From positions 62,001-126,000 of the forward strand of contig NZ_MLCL01000062.1 of assembly GCF_001942625.1 (NCBI RefSeq): 64,000 nucleotides of DNA, in the 5' to 3' direction. This DNA is from Mycobacterium syngnathidarum. Lineage in GTDB: Bacteria; Actinomycetota; Actinomycetes; Mycobacteriales; Mycobacteriaceae. Positions 17,245 through 26,566 of the stretch are shown here, piece by piece (positions within the stretch are counted from its first letter, which is position 1; the number at the start of each line of letters is the position of its first letter). The position numbers were made by a program, and so were the translations under genes. The notes under the pieces were generated by a model that did not search any database, had not been told where the DNA came from, and saw only the letters and a list, made by a program, of their open reading frames with translations.

Positions 17245-18605
17245 ATGTCTGACAGTGCCATGGTGGAAGCCCGACATGTCCAGCACAGCTACCACTTCGA
17301 CCGGCACACCCCGCAATACCGCGACCGGTTCGAGCCGATCACTTCGGAGATGCTGGACTCCTGCCCGCTGGCCTGGACCGACACCTATGGCGGGCACTGG
17401 GTGGCCGCCGGCAGCAGCGAGGTCTTCGAACTGGCCCGCTGCCCACACATCTCGAACGACAACGACATCGTGGGTGAGCGAAAAGGCTACCGGGGCATCA
17501 ATATTCCGCGCGCCGAGGCCAGCACCCAGTTCCGTGGCGGCATGTTGGAGATGGACGATCCCGAACACCGGGCGTACCGGACACCGCTGAACGGGTATCT
17601 CTCACCGGCCGCGGTCGCGCGGTGGAAGCCGGTGGTCGACGAACTCGTCCGGGCGTGTCTGGACGAGAAGATCGAAGACGGCAGTATCGATTTCGTCGAC
17701 GATCTGGCGAACATCGTCCCGGCGGTGCTGACGCTGGGCCTGCTCGGTGTCCCGCTCGCCGAATGGGAGATCTACTGCGAACCCGCGCACGCCTCGGTCT
17801 ACACGCGCGCCGACTCCCCCGACGCCAAACGCGTCTTCGACCTGTCCGTGGCGTCGGCGGTACACATGATGGGCCACGTGGCTGTGATTCGCGACGATCC
17901 GCGGCCGGGGTTGATCGACGCCATGGTCCGCATGCGTATCGATGGCGAGCCGGCACCCGACTCGGAGATCCTGGGCATGCTCATGCTCTTGATCGGCGGC
18001 GGTTTCGACACCACGACGGCGCTGACCGCGCACTCGCTCGAGTGGCTCTCGCAGCACCCTGATCAGCGTGAGCGGTTGAGCCGGGACCGCAACGCGCTGC
18101 TGCACTCGGCAACCGAGGAGTTTCTACGGTTCTTCACCCCGGCACCCGGTGATGGCCGCACCGTCGCCGGGGACATCGAGGTAGGTGGCGTGCCACTCAA
18201 GGAAGGTGAGCGGCTGTGGCTGTCCTGGGCGATGGCCAACCGCGACCCACGCGTCTTCGAGAACCCGAACGAGCTGATGATGGACCGAACGGGCAACCGG
18301 CACTTCAGTTTCGGGCTCGGGGTGCACCGCTGCATCGGTTCGAACGTGGCACGCATGGTGTTCAAGTCGATGCTCACCGGCGTGCTCGACCGGATGCCGG
18401 ATTACCGTTGTGACCCTGACGCACCGTGCACTACGAGACCATCGGCGTCATCCAGGGCATGCAGCACCTGCCCGCGACCTTCACCCCTGGTCGCCGGACC
18501 GGTCCGGGCCTGGCCGAAACGCTGCAGAAACTGCAACGGGTCTGCGACGAGCAAGAGTTGGCCGCGCCGATTACCGTGCACAAGGCGACCGCGGTCATCG
18601 ACTGA
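17245..18605 (+). pseudogene. Cytochrome P450 with a single-base frameshift
   Basis: From ATG 17245 (GGGGG five bases upstream) the frame encodes a P450: I-helix LIGGGFDTTTA near residue 250, ExxR (EEFLR) near 290 and heme loop FSFGLGVHRCIG near 354-365. At 18420/18421 the natural frame is lost. Restoring one G (GAC GGC ACC instead of GACGCACC) continues as GTVHYETIGVIQGMQHLPAT and runs in frame to TGA at 18605, a normal P450 C-terminus. As written, the protein keeps the heme site but gains a wrong tail of about 180 residues reading through the next gene. Deletion or sequencing error cannot be told apart here. Confidence 0.85.
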
Positions 18606-18616
18606 AAGTGAACGAC

Positions 18617-18943
18617 ATGAAACCCCTGATCACTACCCGACACCTGATCGTCACCGCCTGCTCCGCGGTCGCGGTGGTGGCAGCGGCGGCGACCACGGTC
18701 GCCGCCCTGCCCGCTCCGGCGACCGTGCTGGCGGCCTGCCCGAATGGCGAGGACAACGACACCTACACCGGCAACTGCGTCCCCTACCTGATCCCGAACT
18801 CACCGAGCGGCAACACGCTGTGCCCGCCCGGGGTCAGCGGCACCGAGTGCGGCTCGGCAGAAGGCCAGGCCACGCCCACCGCCCCGGTCGCGCCGACCGG
18901 CCCCGAGCAGGAACTCGAAGACGTGAGCACGCCGGACTTCTGA
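18617..18943 (+). CDS. Small secreted protein
   Basis: 108 residues, ATG 18617. A clear signal peptide (about 1-38, ending TVLAAC) is followed by a short mature chain containing CPNGEDNDTYTGNCVPYLIP, SGNTLCPPGVSGTECG and a proline/acidic tail. The cysteines suggest disulfides outside the cell. This is a type of small exported protein common in mycobacteria; no function known. It follows the P450 by 11 bases and precedes a cupin gene, possibly on one mRNA. Confidence 0.75.
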   Translation: MKPLITTRHLIVTACSAVAVVAAAATTVAALPAPATVLAACPNGEDNDTYTGNCVPYLIPNSPSGNTLCPPGVSGTECGSAEGQATPTAPVAPTGPEQELEDVSTPDF

Positions 18944-18956
18944 TGGCACGACGAAC

Positions 18957-19247
18957 ATGACGACCGGATCCCAAGGTGAGATCCAGCTCGAAAACGACTG
19001 GTTCCGTGTGACTCGGTGGACGATCGACCCCGGCGGTGCGATACCGATGCACCGGCACGATCACGAGTACGTGGTCGTCCCGCTGGTCACCGACACCATG
19101 CATGTGGTCACCGCTGACGGTATCGAGATCGTCGCGGAGCTCGTGGCCGGCCAGAGCTATTCCCGCCCCGCGGGCTCTGAACACACCGTCGAGAATCGCG
19201 GTGACCTCAACCCGATCGTCTTCGTGGAGGTGGAGCGCCTCACCTGA
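18957..19247 (+). CDS. Cupin-domain protein
   Basis: 96 residues forming one cupin_2 barrel. Metal-binding motif 1 is GGAIPMHRHDHEYVVVPL with three histidines and a Glu; motif 2 is RPAGSEHTVENRGDLNPI. A small enzyme or ligand sensor is likely; substrate unknown. It sits 13 bases behind the secreted-peptide gene in the same direction. Confidence 0.85.
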   Translation: MTTGSQGEIQLENDWFRVTRWTIDPGGAIPMHRHDHEYVVVPLVTDTMHVVTADGIEIVAELVAGQSYSRPAGSEHTVENRGDLNPIVFVEVERLT

Positions 19248-19303
19248 CGTCGAGGCGCTACCGGATCACCAGAACCCAAGGTCGACCGACGCGGGAGGCA
19301 CAC

Positions 19304-20545
19304 ATGGTCAGCGTCACTGCCCCGTTATGGCTAGGACTGCTGATCGGTGCCGCATTCAGTGTGCCTGCCTCGATATGGGGAATAGGCAACCCCGAGACCA
19401 TCATTCGAACTGCCAGGCTCGTCGATCGGCTCCTCCTCGGCTGCTTTCTGTTCGTCACCGCGATTGGCGCTGTCCTGCTGTACGGCCTGTACGCGCTGGG
19501 ATTCTCGATGCACTTCTCACCACGGCCCACGTATCTGGTCGGCGTCACCCTCGGCGGGATCTTGTTCGGCGCCGGGGCGGCGGTCAGCGGCTACTTCCCC
19601 GGCACCGAGATGATTGCGCTCGGAGAGGGGCGCCAAGACGTTCTGGCAGCGCTGCCGGGCGGCCTTCTCGGCGCCGCAGCGTGGACGGCGGTCTATCAGA
19701 CCGACGCCGGCAAATGGCTGGTGCATACCGCCGATCTCGGTGACCTCGTAGCCACCGGGAACATCGCGGATATCCGACCCATCCCGATGTTCACCATTTC
19801 AATCGCCTATGCGGCAGCCGCATTGACGCTGTTGTATTACCTGCCCCGCTATGTCGGGGGCAGGCATAGCTGTTTTCAGCACTTGCGCGGGACCGCCGCC
19901 CCGGTCGATGAGCATGATCGGGCGTTCGCCGTGGACACCTCCGCCTATCTTGCCGAAGGTGCGGCCATGACCGCCCGGACCGCCCAACTGTCACGGGCGG
20001 CGGCGCGACGGGTCCTCAGCGCGAGCTTCTTCGCGCGCACGACCGCCGTGGCGGCGGCGTTCGTCGCCGTGCTCGTGGTCCTGTCACTGTTCCTTCGTCA
20101 GCCCTTCGGCATGTCGACCACCTACTCCTGGGTGGTGGGGCACCTGTTCATGCCGGGCTTCGACTACAGCCGGCAGGTATTTGCCACAATCGGCTGGGAG
20201 CCCCTGGTCGTGCTCGGAGTCCTGATCGGGTCCCTCTTCTCGGCACTGTTCATCACGGGCCGCTTCAACGCGTTCCGCCCCGTCGTACCGCCGTCGTGGC
20301 GTAACCGATTCGGTCCCAGCCGAACCAGGCGAGCAACGGCATGCTTTGTGGGATCATTTTTCGTGATCTTCGGGGCGCGCATGGCCGGTGGATGCACCAG
20401 CGGCCACACCCTGAGCGGCGGTATCCAGTTGGCGGTCAGCGCATGGCTTTTCACGGCGTCACTGCTCGCCGGGACGCTGCTTACCGCCCGGTTCGTTTAT
20501 GGCCATTGCAGTTGGGAGGTCGAGCCGGCGAAGCCCGAGGTGTAA
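19304..20545 (+). CDS. YeeE/YedE-family membrane transporter
   Basis: 413 residues with about ten hydrophobic helices in two related halves. The second half has the family motif GGCTSGHTLSGG near the end. The equivalent site in the first half reads AVSGYFPGTEM, where the usual cysteine is missing. The family imports thiosulfate or other sulfur compounds, passing them through conserved cysteines, so loss of one may change the substrate. ATG 19304 follows GGGAGG. Other sulfur genes are not adjacent, although the alkyl-sulfatase-like dioxygenase is 4 kb away. Confidence 0.85.
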   Translation: MVSVTAPLWLGLLIGAAFSVPASIWGIGNPETIIRTARLVDRLLLGCFLFVTAIGAVLLYGLYALGFSMHFSPRPTYLVGVTLGGILFGAGAAVSGYFPGTEMIALGEGRQDVLAALPGGLLGAAAWTAVYQTDAGKWLVHTADLGDLVATGNIADIRPIPMFTISIAYAAAALTLLYYLPRYVGGRHSCFQHLRGTAAPVDEHDRAFAVDTSAYLAEGAAMTARTAQLSRAAARRVLSASFFARTTAVAAAFVAVLVVLSLFLRQPFGMSTTYSWVVGHLFMPGFDYSRQVFATIGWEPLVVLGVLIGSLFSALFITGRFNAFRPVVPPSWRNRFGPSRTRRATACFVGSFFVIFGARMAGGCTSGHTLSGGIQLAVSAWLFTASLLAGTLLTARFVYGHCSWEVEPAKPEV

Positions 20546-20642
20546 CGGCCGTCTCGATCACGCCATGCCGGTCTCCCCGATGGGAAAACTTCCCCCGAAT
20601 CGGGGGACGACGTGGGGCCGCCGCGCTCATAATCTCGTTTTC

Positions 20643-21212
20643 ATGGCGCACAACGAAATCAACGACTGGACCCAACCGGCAGCTCTCGCCATTCCCAAGG
20701 AGGGCTACTTCGAACTGACCCGCGGGCGGTACGGCCCGGTCTTCCCCCGAACCCCCGCGTGCTACGGCTTCAACATCATCGCCAAGGTGAAGGAAGGTCC
20801 CGAACACGAAGAGGCCATCCGCGCCCACGGCAAGAGCATCGAGGCAGCCGTCGCCGCGCAACCCGACGTTCTGGCCCCGTTGAAACTTCATTATCTGCGG
20901 TGGAATCTGTTCGACGTCGGCTCCGGTCTGCACTTCCAATACATGGGCATCTTCGACACCGACTTCGACAAGTACACCGAGGACGCCGTCAAGCTGTTCA
21001 GTTCGACCGGTATCACCACGGCATTCACCCATCTGGAGGGGTTCCCAGAGGACTGGAAGACCAACCCGGAGGCGTTCATCATGTACGTCCGTGATCACCA
21101 GGTGCCCAGCTTCCTGGAGTATGGCGAGTATCCCTATGTCACCTCCGTCGAGATCAAGAAGGCCCTGCGACTGAAGGCCGCGTTCTCCGACATGCTGGAC
21201 CAGATGCAGTGA
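20643..21212 (+). CDS. Unrecognised protein, first gene of DyP operon
   Basis: 189 residues, ATG 20643. No signal peptide or membrane helix. It contains LHYLRWNLFDVGSGLHFQYM and GIFDTDFDKYTEDAVKLFSS, which suggest an alpha+beta (ferredoxin-like barrel) fold of the kind found in chlorite dismutase/DyP relatives, but this is only a structural guess. Its stop overlaps the start of the DyP-type peroxidase gene (GTGA), so the two are translationally coupled. I do not recognise the family. Confidence 0.75.
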   Translation: MAHNEINDWTQPAALAIPKEGYFELTRGRYGPVFPRTPACYGFNIIAKVKEGPEHEEAIRAHGKSIEAAVAAQPDVLAPLKLHYLRWNLFDVGSGLHFQYMGIFDTDFDKYTEDAVKLFSSTGITTAFTHLEGFPEDWKTNPEAFIMYVRDHQVPSFLEYGEYPYVTSVEIKKALRLKAAFSDMLDQMQ

Positions 21213-22534
21213 CAGCACTCGAATTCGACGACATCCAGCACATCATGCTGACCGGGACGCCCCACCTGACCGGTCGGTATGAGTTCCTGTCCTTCGCCAC
21301 ACCGGAGGCGGGGCGAGGCTGGCTGGCCGAGATGGTTCCGCTGGTCCAGTCGGCCACCGATGTCCGCGAGACGGTCAACGTGTTCAATCGCTGGGTCAAC
21401 CTGGCATTCACGTGGAGCGGTCTGCGCGCACTGGGCCTGGACGAGGCGTCGCTGGCGAGTTTCCCGGATGAGTTCCGCGAGGGCATGGCATCGCGGGCCG
21501 ACATCCTCGGTGATACCGGTGCGGCCGCGCCCGAGCACTGGGTGGGTGGGCTCGCGGGCGACGATCTGCATGCGATCGTCATCCTGTTCGCCCGGGATGA
21601 GCAGGAACGCGTGCGGTGCGTCGGTGAACACGACGCGCTGCTGACCCGTTGTCCCGGGGTGCGGTCGCTGTCGCATCTCGATCTGGCCGCCACCGCACCG
21701 TTCGAGTACGACCACGACCATTTCGGGTACCGCGATCCGGTGTCCCAGCCGCAGATCGAAGGTTCGGGTGAGGCGTTGATACCCGGCGCCGGCGGGTACC
21801 TGGCACCGGGCGAGTTCATCCTCGGCTATCCGGACGAGGAGGGGCTGGTATCGAACCATCCTGCCCCCGAGGCGCTTTCGCGCAACGGGAGCTACCTGGC
21901 CTACCGCCGGCTGGAGGAACATGTCGGGGTCTTCCGCGACTATCTGAAGCAGAACGGCGAGGGCGCCGAGGGCGAGGAGCTGCTGGCCGCCAAGTTCATG
22001 GGCCGCTGGCGCAGCGGCGCACCTTTGGTGCTAGCGCCTGAACATGACGATCCGGAGCTGGGTGCGGACCAGATGCGCAACAACGATTTCGACTACGGCG
22101 AGATGGATCCGCACGGCTATGCCTGCCCACTCGGCTCCCACGCCCGACGGCTCAACCCACGCGATACCGAACCGAATCCGAACCGGCGCAGGCTGATCCG
22201 GCGCAGCGGCACCTACGGACCGGCACTACCGGAGGGCGTCGCCGACGACGGGGTCGAGCGCGGGGTCGGGATGTTCCTGATCTGCGCCAGCCTGGTGCGT
22301 CAGTTCGAGTTCGCCCAGAACGTCTGGATCAACGACACGGCGTTCCAGGAGCTCGGCAACGAGCACGACCCCATCTGCGGCACCCAGGACGGCACATTGG
22401 ACTTCACCATCCCGAAGCGGCCAATACGGAGGGTACACAAAGGGTTACCCGCATTCACCACGCTGCGCGGCGGAGCGTACTTCTTCCTACCCGGCCTGAA
22501 CGCGCTGCGCTATCTCTCGACTCTGAAGGATTAG
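21209..22534 (+). CDS. DyP-type heme peroxidase
   Basis: 441 residues, similar to the longer, fungal-like DyP class. The GxxDG motif region reads HFGYRDPVSQPQIEG (about 170-185): the catalytic Asp is kept, but the last Gly is Pro. The heme-ligand His lies in CPLGSHARRLNPRD (about 310) and is followed by RRSGTYGPALPEG; the C-terminal RGGAYFFLPGL is also typical. No signal peptide or encapsulin-targeting tail is obvious. It is the middle gene of a three-gene operon. Confidence 0.9.
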   Translation: MTALEFDDIQHIMLTGTPHLTGRYEFLSFATPEAGRGWLAEMVPLVQSATDVRETVNVFNRWVNLAFTWSGLRALGLDEASLASFPDEFREGMASRADILGDTGAAAPEHWVGGLAGDDLHAIVILFARDEQERVRCVGEHDALLTRCPGVRSLSHLDLAATAPFEYDHDHFGYRDPVSQPQIEGSGEALIPGAGGYLAPGEFILGYPDEEGLVSNHPAPEALSRNGSYLAYRRLEEHVGVFRDYLKQNGEGAEGEELLAAKFMGRWRSGAPLVLAPEHDDPELGADQMRNNDFDYGEMDPHGYACPLGSHARRLNPRDTEPNPNRRRLIRRSGTYGPALPEGVADDGVERGVGMFLICASLVRQFEFAQNVWINDTAFQELGNEHDPICGTQDGTLDFTIPKRPIRRVHKGLPAFTTLRGGAYFFLPGLNALRYLSTLKD

Positions 22535-22540
22535 GACATC

Positions 22541-23554
22541 ATGGCAACACAGCCCTACGCCCGCACCTACAACCAGAGCCACATCGCCCGCCCGCGCAAC
22601 GGCAAACGCCGCGTCAGCATCTACTGGTCGTGGAGCTACCCATGGGAGGCCCAGCGCGACCCGGCGCTGCTGTACAACCGGTTCTCCACCATGACCGAGG
22701 TTCGCGCAGCCACGTGGCCGGCATACGAAGGACGCGAGTACAGCCCGCGAAACTTCCTGCAGGGCGTCGACGGAACGCTGGAACTGTTCCACCGATCCTC
22801 GTTGTTGTTCCAGGACGTCGCCGGCGAAGCAACCGGACATCCGGTGGCGGTGTTCCAGCGGGTCGATCAGGCGGGGTACCGGCTGCCGATCGATGAACGG
22901 ATCCTCAACGACACCGACACCCTGATGATCTTCGGCCTGGACCACCTGCTCGGCGACGAGGCCGCGACCGAAGAAGAGGTCGCCGCGATCCAACAGTGGC
23001 TGCGCCGCGAGGGCACCTGCCTGATGCTGGCGCCACACCACGACGTCGGGTTCACCGACGACAAAGAGCAGCAGCAGATGGAGTACCTGCACCACAGGGA
23101 TCCACTGACACCGCGGATCCAGCGCTTCAGCGGCTACGCCCGGTCGCTGCTGAACGGGCTGAAGATCCCGGTGCACAACACCTGGGGTCTGCGGCCTGCC
23201 ACGGTCGAGGGCACCAAACAGATTGTGCCGCTGACCGCTTTCCGCGATCTGGATTCGGCGGGACTGCTGCGGGACGTCAGCACGCTCGCCTTGCATCCGC
23301 ACCTGCCGCACTATGAGCTGACCGCACCCGAGGGCCCGGACCTGCGGGTGCTGGGCCGGCAACCGATCGACATGACCCGGCCGCACCCGTTCACCCTGGC
23401 GGGTAACACCGAGTTCAACGCCATGGTCCACATGCCGCCGTCCGGTGACCGCGCCGGCGACATCGTGCTGGTCGATTCCACTCACTTCACGACGCTGTTC
23501 GGCGCCAGTGACAGCCTGAGGTCCTTCTGGCGCAACCTTGTGACGATGGGTTGA
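22541..23554 (+). CDS. Unrecognised protein, third gene of DyP operon
   Basis: 337 residues, ATG six bases after the peroxidase stop. Visible features: RRVSIYWSWSYPWEAQRDP near the start, a central DTLMIFGLDHLLGDEAATEE followed by CLMLAPHHDVGFTDDKEQQQ, and a C-terminal DIVLVDSTHFTTLF. The centre resembles a class-I glutamine-amidotransferase-like or ThuA-like fold, a weak inference. No signal peptide. Tight spacing with the DyP gene suggests a shared pathway. Confidence 0.75.
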   Translation: MATQPYARTYNQSHIARPRNGKRRVSIYWSWSYPWEAQRDPALLYNRFSTMTEVRAATWPAYEGREYSPRNFLQGVDGTLELFHRSSLLFQDVAGEATGHPVAVFQRVDQAGYRLPIDERILNDTDTLMIFGLDHLLGDEAATEEEVAAIQQWLRREGTCLMLAPHHDVGFTDDKEQQQMEYLHHRDPLTPRIQRFSGYARSLLNGLKIPVHNTWGLRPATVEGTKQIVPLTAFRDLDSAGLLRDVSTLALHPHLPHYELTAPEGPDLRVLGRQPIDMTRPHPFTLAGNTEFNAMVHMPPSGDRAGDIVLVDSTHFTTLFGASDSLRSFWRNLVTMG

Positions 23555-23564
23555 CACGGCCGGC

Positions 23565-24395
23565 ATGAACGATCTCCTCTTGAAGGGTTCGAATGTCGCC
23601 GTTGTCTTCTTCGTCGTCTCGAGCACTCTGGCCGTCGGCCTGAGCTTGACCGTCAGCCAGATTCTGGCCCCGCTCAAGAACATACGTGTCGTCGCACTCG
23701 CCCTCGCGGCCAACTTCGTGCTGGCACCACTGGCCGCGTTCGGGCTGTGGCGGGTGTTCGATCTCGACGAGCCGCTGGGGATCGGGCTGCTGTTGTGCGG
23801 ACTGGCCGCCGGCGCACCGTTCTTGATCAAGCTCGCTGAGTTCGCGAAGGCCGACATGGCCTTCGCGGTAGGCCTGATGGTGTTGTTGATGGTGGTCACG
23901 GTGGGCTATGTGCCGCTGGTGCTGCCGATCTTCGTGGCAGGCACCGCGGTCAACCCCGTCCATATCGCGGTGTCTCTCGTGGTGCTGATGCTCATCCCGC
24001 TGGCCGCGGGCCTGCTGCTGCGGGCCCGCGGTCCCGGGGTGGCCGCCCGCCTGCGGCCCGCGGTCGCGAAGGTGTCCACCGTCAGCATGATTCTGGTGAT
24101 CGTGTTCACCATCGCCGCCCATTTCAACAGCGTCCGGTCGGCGTTCGGCACGTTCGCCATCCTGGCCGCCGTCGTGTACACCGCGATATGCGCCGGGATC
24201 GGTTGGCTCATGGGCGGTTCCAGGACCCGAAAGGTGCTGGCACTGGGAACCGCCCAGCGCAACGCCGCGGCGGCGTTCGTAGTCGCCGGCCAGAACTTCG
24301 ACGATCCGAAGGTGGTGGTGATGATCACCGTTGTGTTGATCGTCGAGTTTCTGATGCTGTTGCCGTTCGCGCGGCGGCTCGCCCGCTCTCGCTGA
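23565..24395 (+). CDS. BASS-family (bile acid:sodium symporter-like) transporter
   Basis: 276 residues, about nine or ten hydrophobic helices. Motifs include ANFVLAPLAAFGLW, GLAAGAPFLIKLAEF and GTAQRNAAAAFVVAGQNF, typical of SBF/BASS proteins. Sodium-coupled uptake of an organic anion is likely; substrate unknown. It starts 11 bases after the previous gene, so it may belong to the same transcript as the DyP genes. Its end overlaps the convergent LuxR-type gene by 71 bases. Confidence 0.85.
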   Translation: MNDLLLKGSNVAVVFFVVSSTLAVGLSLTVSQILAPLKNIRVVALALAANFVLAPLAAFGLWRVFDLDEPLGIGLLLCGLAAGAPFLIKLAEFAKADMAFAVGLMVLLMVVTVGYVPLVLPIFVAGTAVNPVHIAVSLVVLMLIPLAAGLLLRARGPGVAARLRPAVAKVSTVSMILVIVFTIAAHFNSVRSAFGTFAILAAVVYTAICAGIGWLMGGSRTRKVLALGTAQRNAAAAFVVAGQNFDDPKVVVMITVVLIVEFLMLLPFARRLARSR

Positions 24396-26441
24396 GCAGC
24401 CCGAGGTTGTCGGCCTCGGCCACCGCGGCGGCGCGGGAGGAGACTCCCAGCTTGCGGTAGATCGACTTGGCCTGGCTCTTCACGGTTTCCCGGCCGATGA
24501 CGAGTTCATCGGCGATGCGCTGCAGGGACAGATGCGTGGCCAGATGACGGAGGAGCCTGAGCTCGGCCGTCGTCAGCGACGGCCGAGTGCCCCGGGCGGC
24601 GCGGGCGGAAGACAAATCCCGGATCCGGTCCAGCCACTGACCGATGCCGACCGCCTCGGGTTCACGCCGATACGCGCGTTGCGCCTCACCCAGGTGCCGG
24701 TCGCACAGTTTCGTGTCGTCGATCTCGACGGCGGCGGCCGCGACCAGCACATGGGCCGTCAAGGCGGTCCGAGCGGACAGATTGCCCAGCCGCTCGAGGA
24801 GCTGCTCGGTGGCGCGGACCGCCGAACGCGCGCCGGCCACGTCCCCGCGTCGGGCCCGCACCAACGCGTCGACCGCGTAGACCACCACGATCGGCACCAT
24901 GTCGGACAAGTCGCGCGAGTCGACGATCGCGCGTGCGGCGTTGGTGTGTGTGACGGCGGCAGGCAGGTCGCCGTCGCCGAGGTCCAATGCGGCGAGGTGC
25001 GCCAGCACGGCCGCCTGGAATCCGGGAAGGTCATCGAGCACCGGCAGCGCCGACTCGAGCGTGACTCGTGCCCGTTCCGGTTCACCAAGCATGGACAACG
25101 CGGCGCCCTTCATCGTGGTGGCCGCACCCCACCACGGGTTGACCAGGTGATCGCCTGCGCCACGGACTGTTTCGGCATGGCGGATCACCTCGCCCACTCC
25201 CCCGACGCCGAGCAGTGAGCCGATCAGTGCCGCAGCCACCTCGACCGATGGTGTGCCGTCGGCCAGCGGCTGGCCGGAGTCGGCTGCGCTCGCGGTCAAC
25301 AGCGAACGCTGGATCAACTCGGCATCGCCGGTCATCACACCCAGCCAGGCTCGCGCGATCGCGGCGTCGGGATAGTCGGTGAACGTCTGCTCATCGATCA
25401 GGCTGAGCCGCCGGGCCAGGACGCCGGCCCGGCCGTCGAAACCCAACCGCACGGCGTCGATGCCCACCAGGGCGGCGGCCTTGGCACGGTCGTCGGCAGC
25501 GAGCGCTTGGGCCAGCGCACCGTCGATGTCACCGGCATTCGCCAGCCGATCGGCCGCTCGTGCCGCCAACTCCCGGAACCGGTCCGGGTCCCGGTCGCGT
25601 AGGCGCGCACGCAACAGATCCCCGAACAGCTGGTGATACCGGAACCAGATACCTTGGGCATCAAGGGAAACCAAAAACATGTTGCCCGATCGGGTGATTG
25701 CGTCGAGCATCGCCGCGGAATCGCTGCGCCCCAGCAGCGCGTCGAGCTCGTCAGCGCAAAAGCGGTCCAGGATGGCCGATTCCGTCAGAAACAGGGCAGT
25801 GTCGGGTTCGAGTTGACTGAGCACTTCCTCCACCAGATAGTCGGCCACCAGCCGGTGCCGCCCGGTCACCACCTCGGCGGGTGTGCCGTCGCGCAGCGCC
25901 AAGGCCGCCATCACCACACCCGCGGCCCAGCCTTCGCATTTCTCGAGAACCCGTGCGATCGTGGCCCGATCCGTCTCCGCACCGAGCGCTGCGAAGGCGG
26001 CCGTTCCCTCGGACCCTGACAGCTTCAGCTCCGCGATTCCGATCTCGACAACACCGCCCCGCAATCGGCGACGGGCCAGATCGAGTGCCGGGATCTGCCG
26101 GCTGACCAGCACCAGCGTCGTCGAATTCGGGGCCAGGTCCACCACCGCCCGCAGGGCGTCGATCGCTGCGCTCGCCGACAGTGCATGAACATCGTCGAGC
26201 ACTAGCGCCACGGGCCCGCAGCTTTCGAGCACCTGGATGAACGCCGACACCAATTGGCTTTGGGCTCGGCCCGCGCCCTGCAGGTACCCCAGCACCGCTG
26301 GGTCGATGCGCCGGGTCTGGTTCAGCGCGGTGGCGAGGTGTAGCAGAAGGTGCGCGGGGTCGTTGTCGAGGTTGTCGAGCCGGGCCCAGGCAAACGGACG
26401 GTCGTCGGCGTCGTCCCACTGCGCCACCGCGGTGGTCTTGC

Positions 26442-26446
26442 CATAG
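26442..26446. repeat. Target-site duplication, left copy
   Basis: CATAG flanks the IS on its left. The same five bases occur at 28107-28111 on the right, and one copy is exactly what is needed to rejoin the interrupted regulator gene. Confidence 0.9.
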
Positions 26447-26495
26447 CCTCGATCCACCGACTGACTTGATGAGGATTGGGGTGTCGGTATAAGAA

Positions 26496-26563
26496 AAGTG
26501 CCCTTTGAACTGGGATGATTGTAGTTCTCACACAAACAATCGGGCCAACTCGGAAGGGCACTT
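26496..26563 (+). promoter_or_regulatory. Hairpin covering the transposase ribosome site
   Basis: AAGTGCCCTT (26496-26505) and AAGGGCACTT (26554-26563) are perfect inverted repeats. The right arm contains the GGAAGGG ribosome site and ends four bases before the GTG start at 26567. In an mRNA reading through from outside, this hairpin would hide the ribosome site. Such a device limits transposase expression in other elements; here it is inferred from sequence. Confidence 0.55.
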
Positions 26564-26566
26564 CGA

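Noticed and set aside
24325..26535. Complete LuxR-type gene starting inside the IS
   Set aside because: Its first residues come from IS sequence; the true N-terminus is on the far side of the element (28107-28281).
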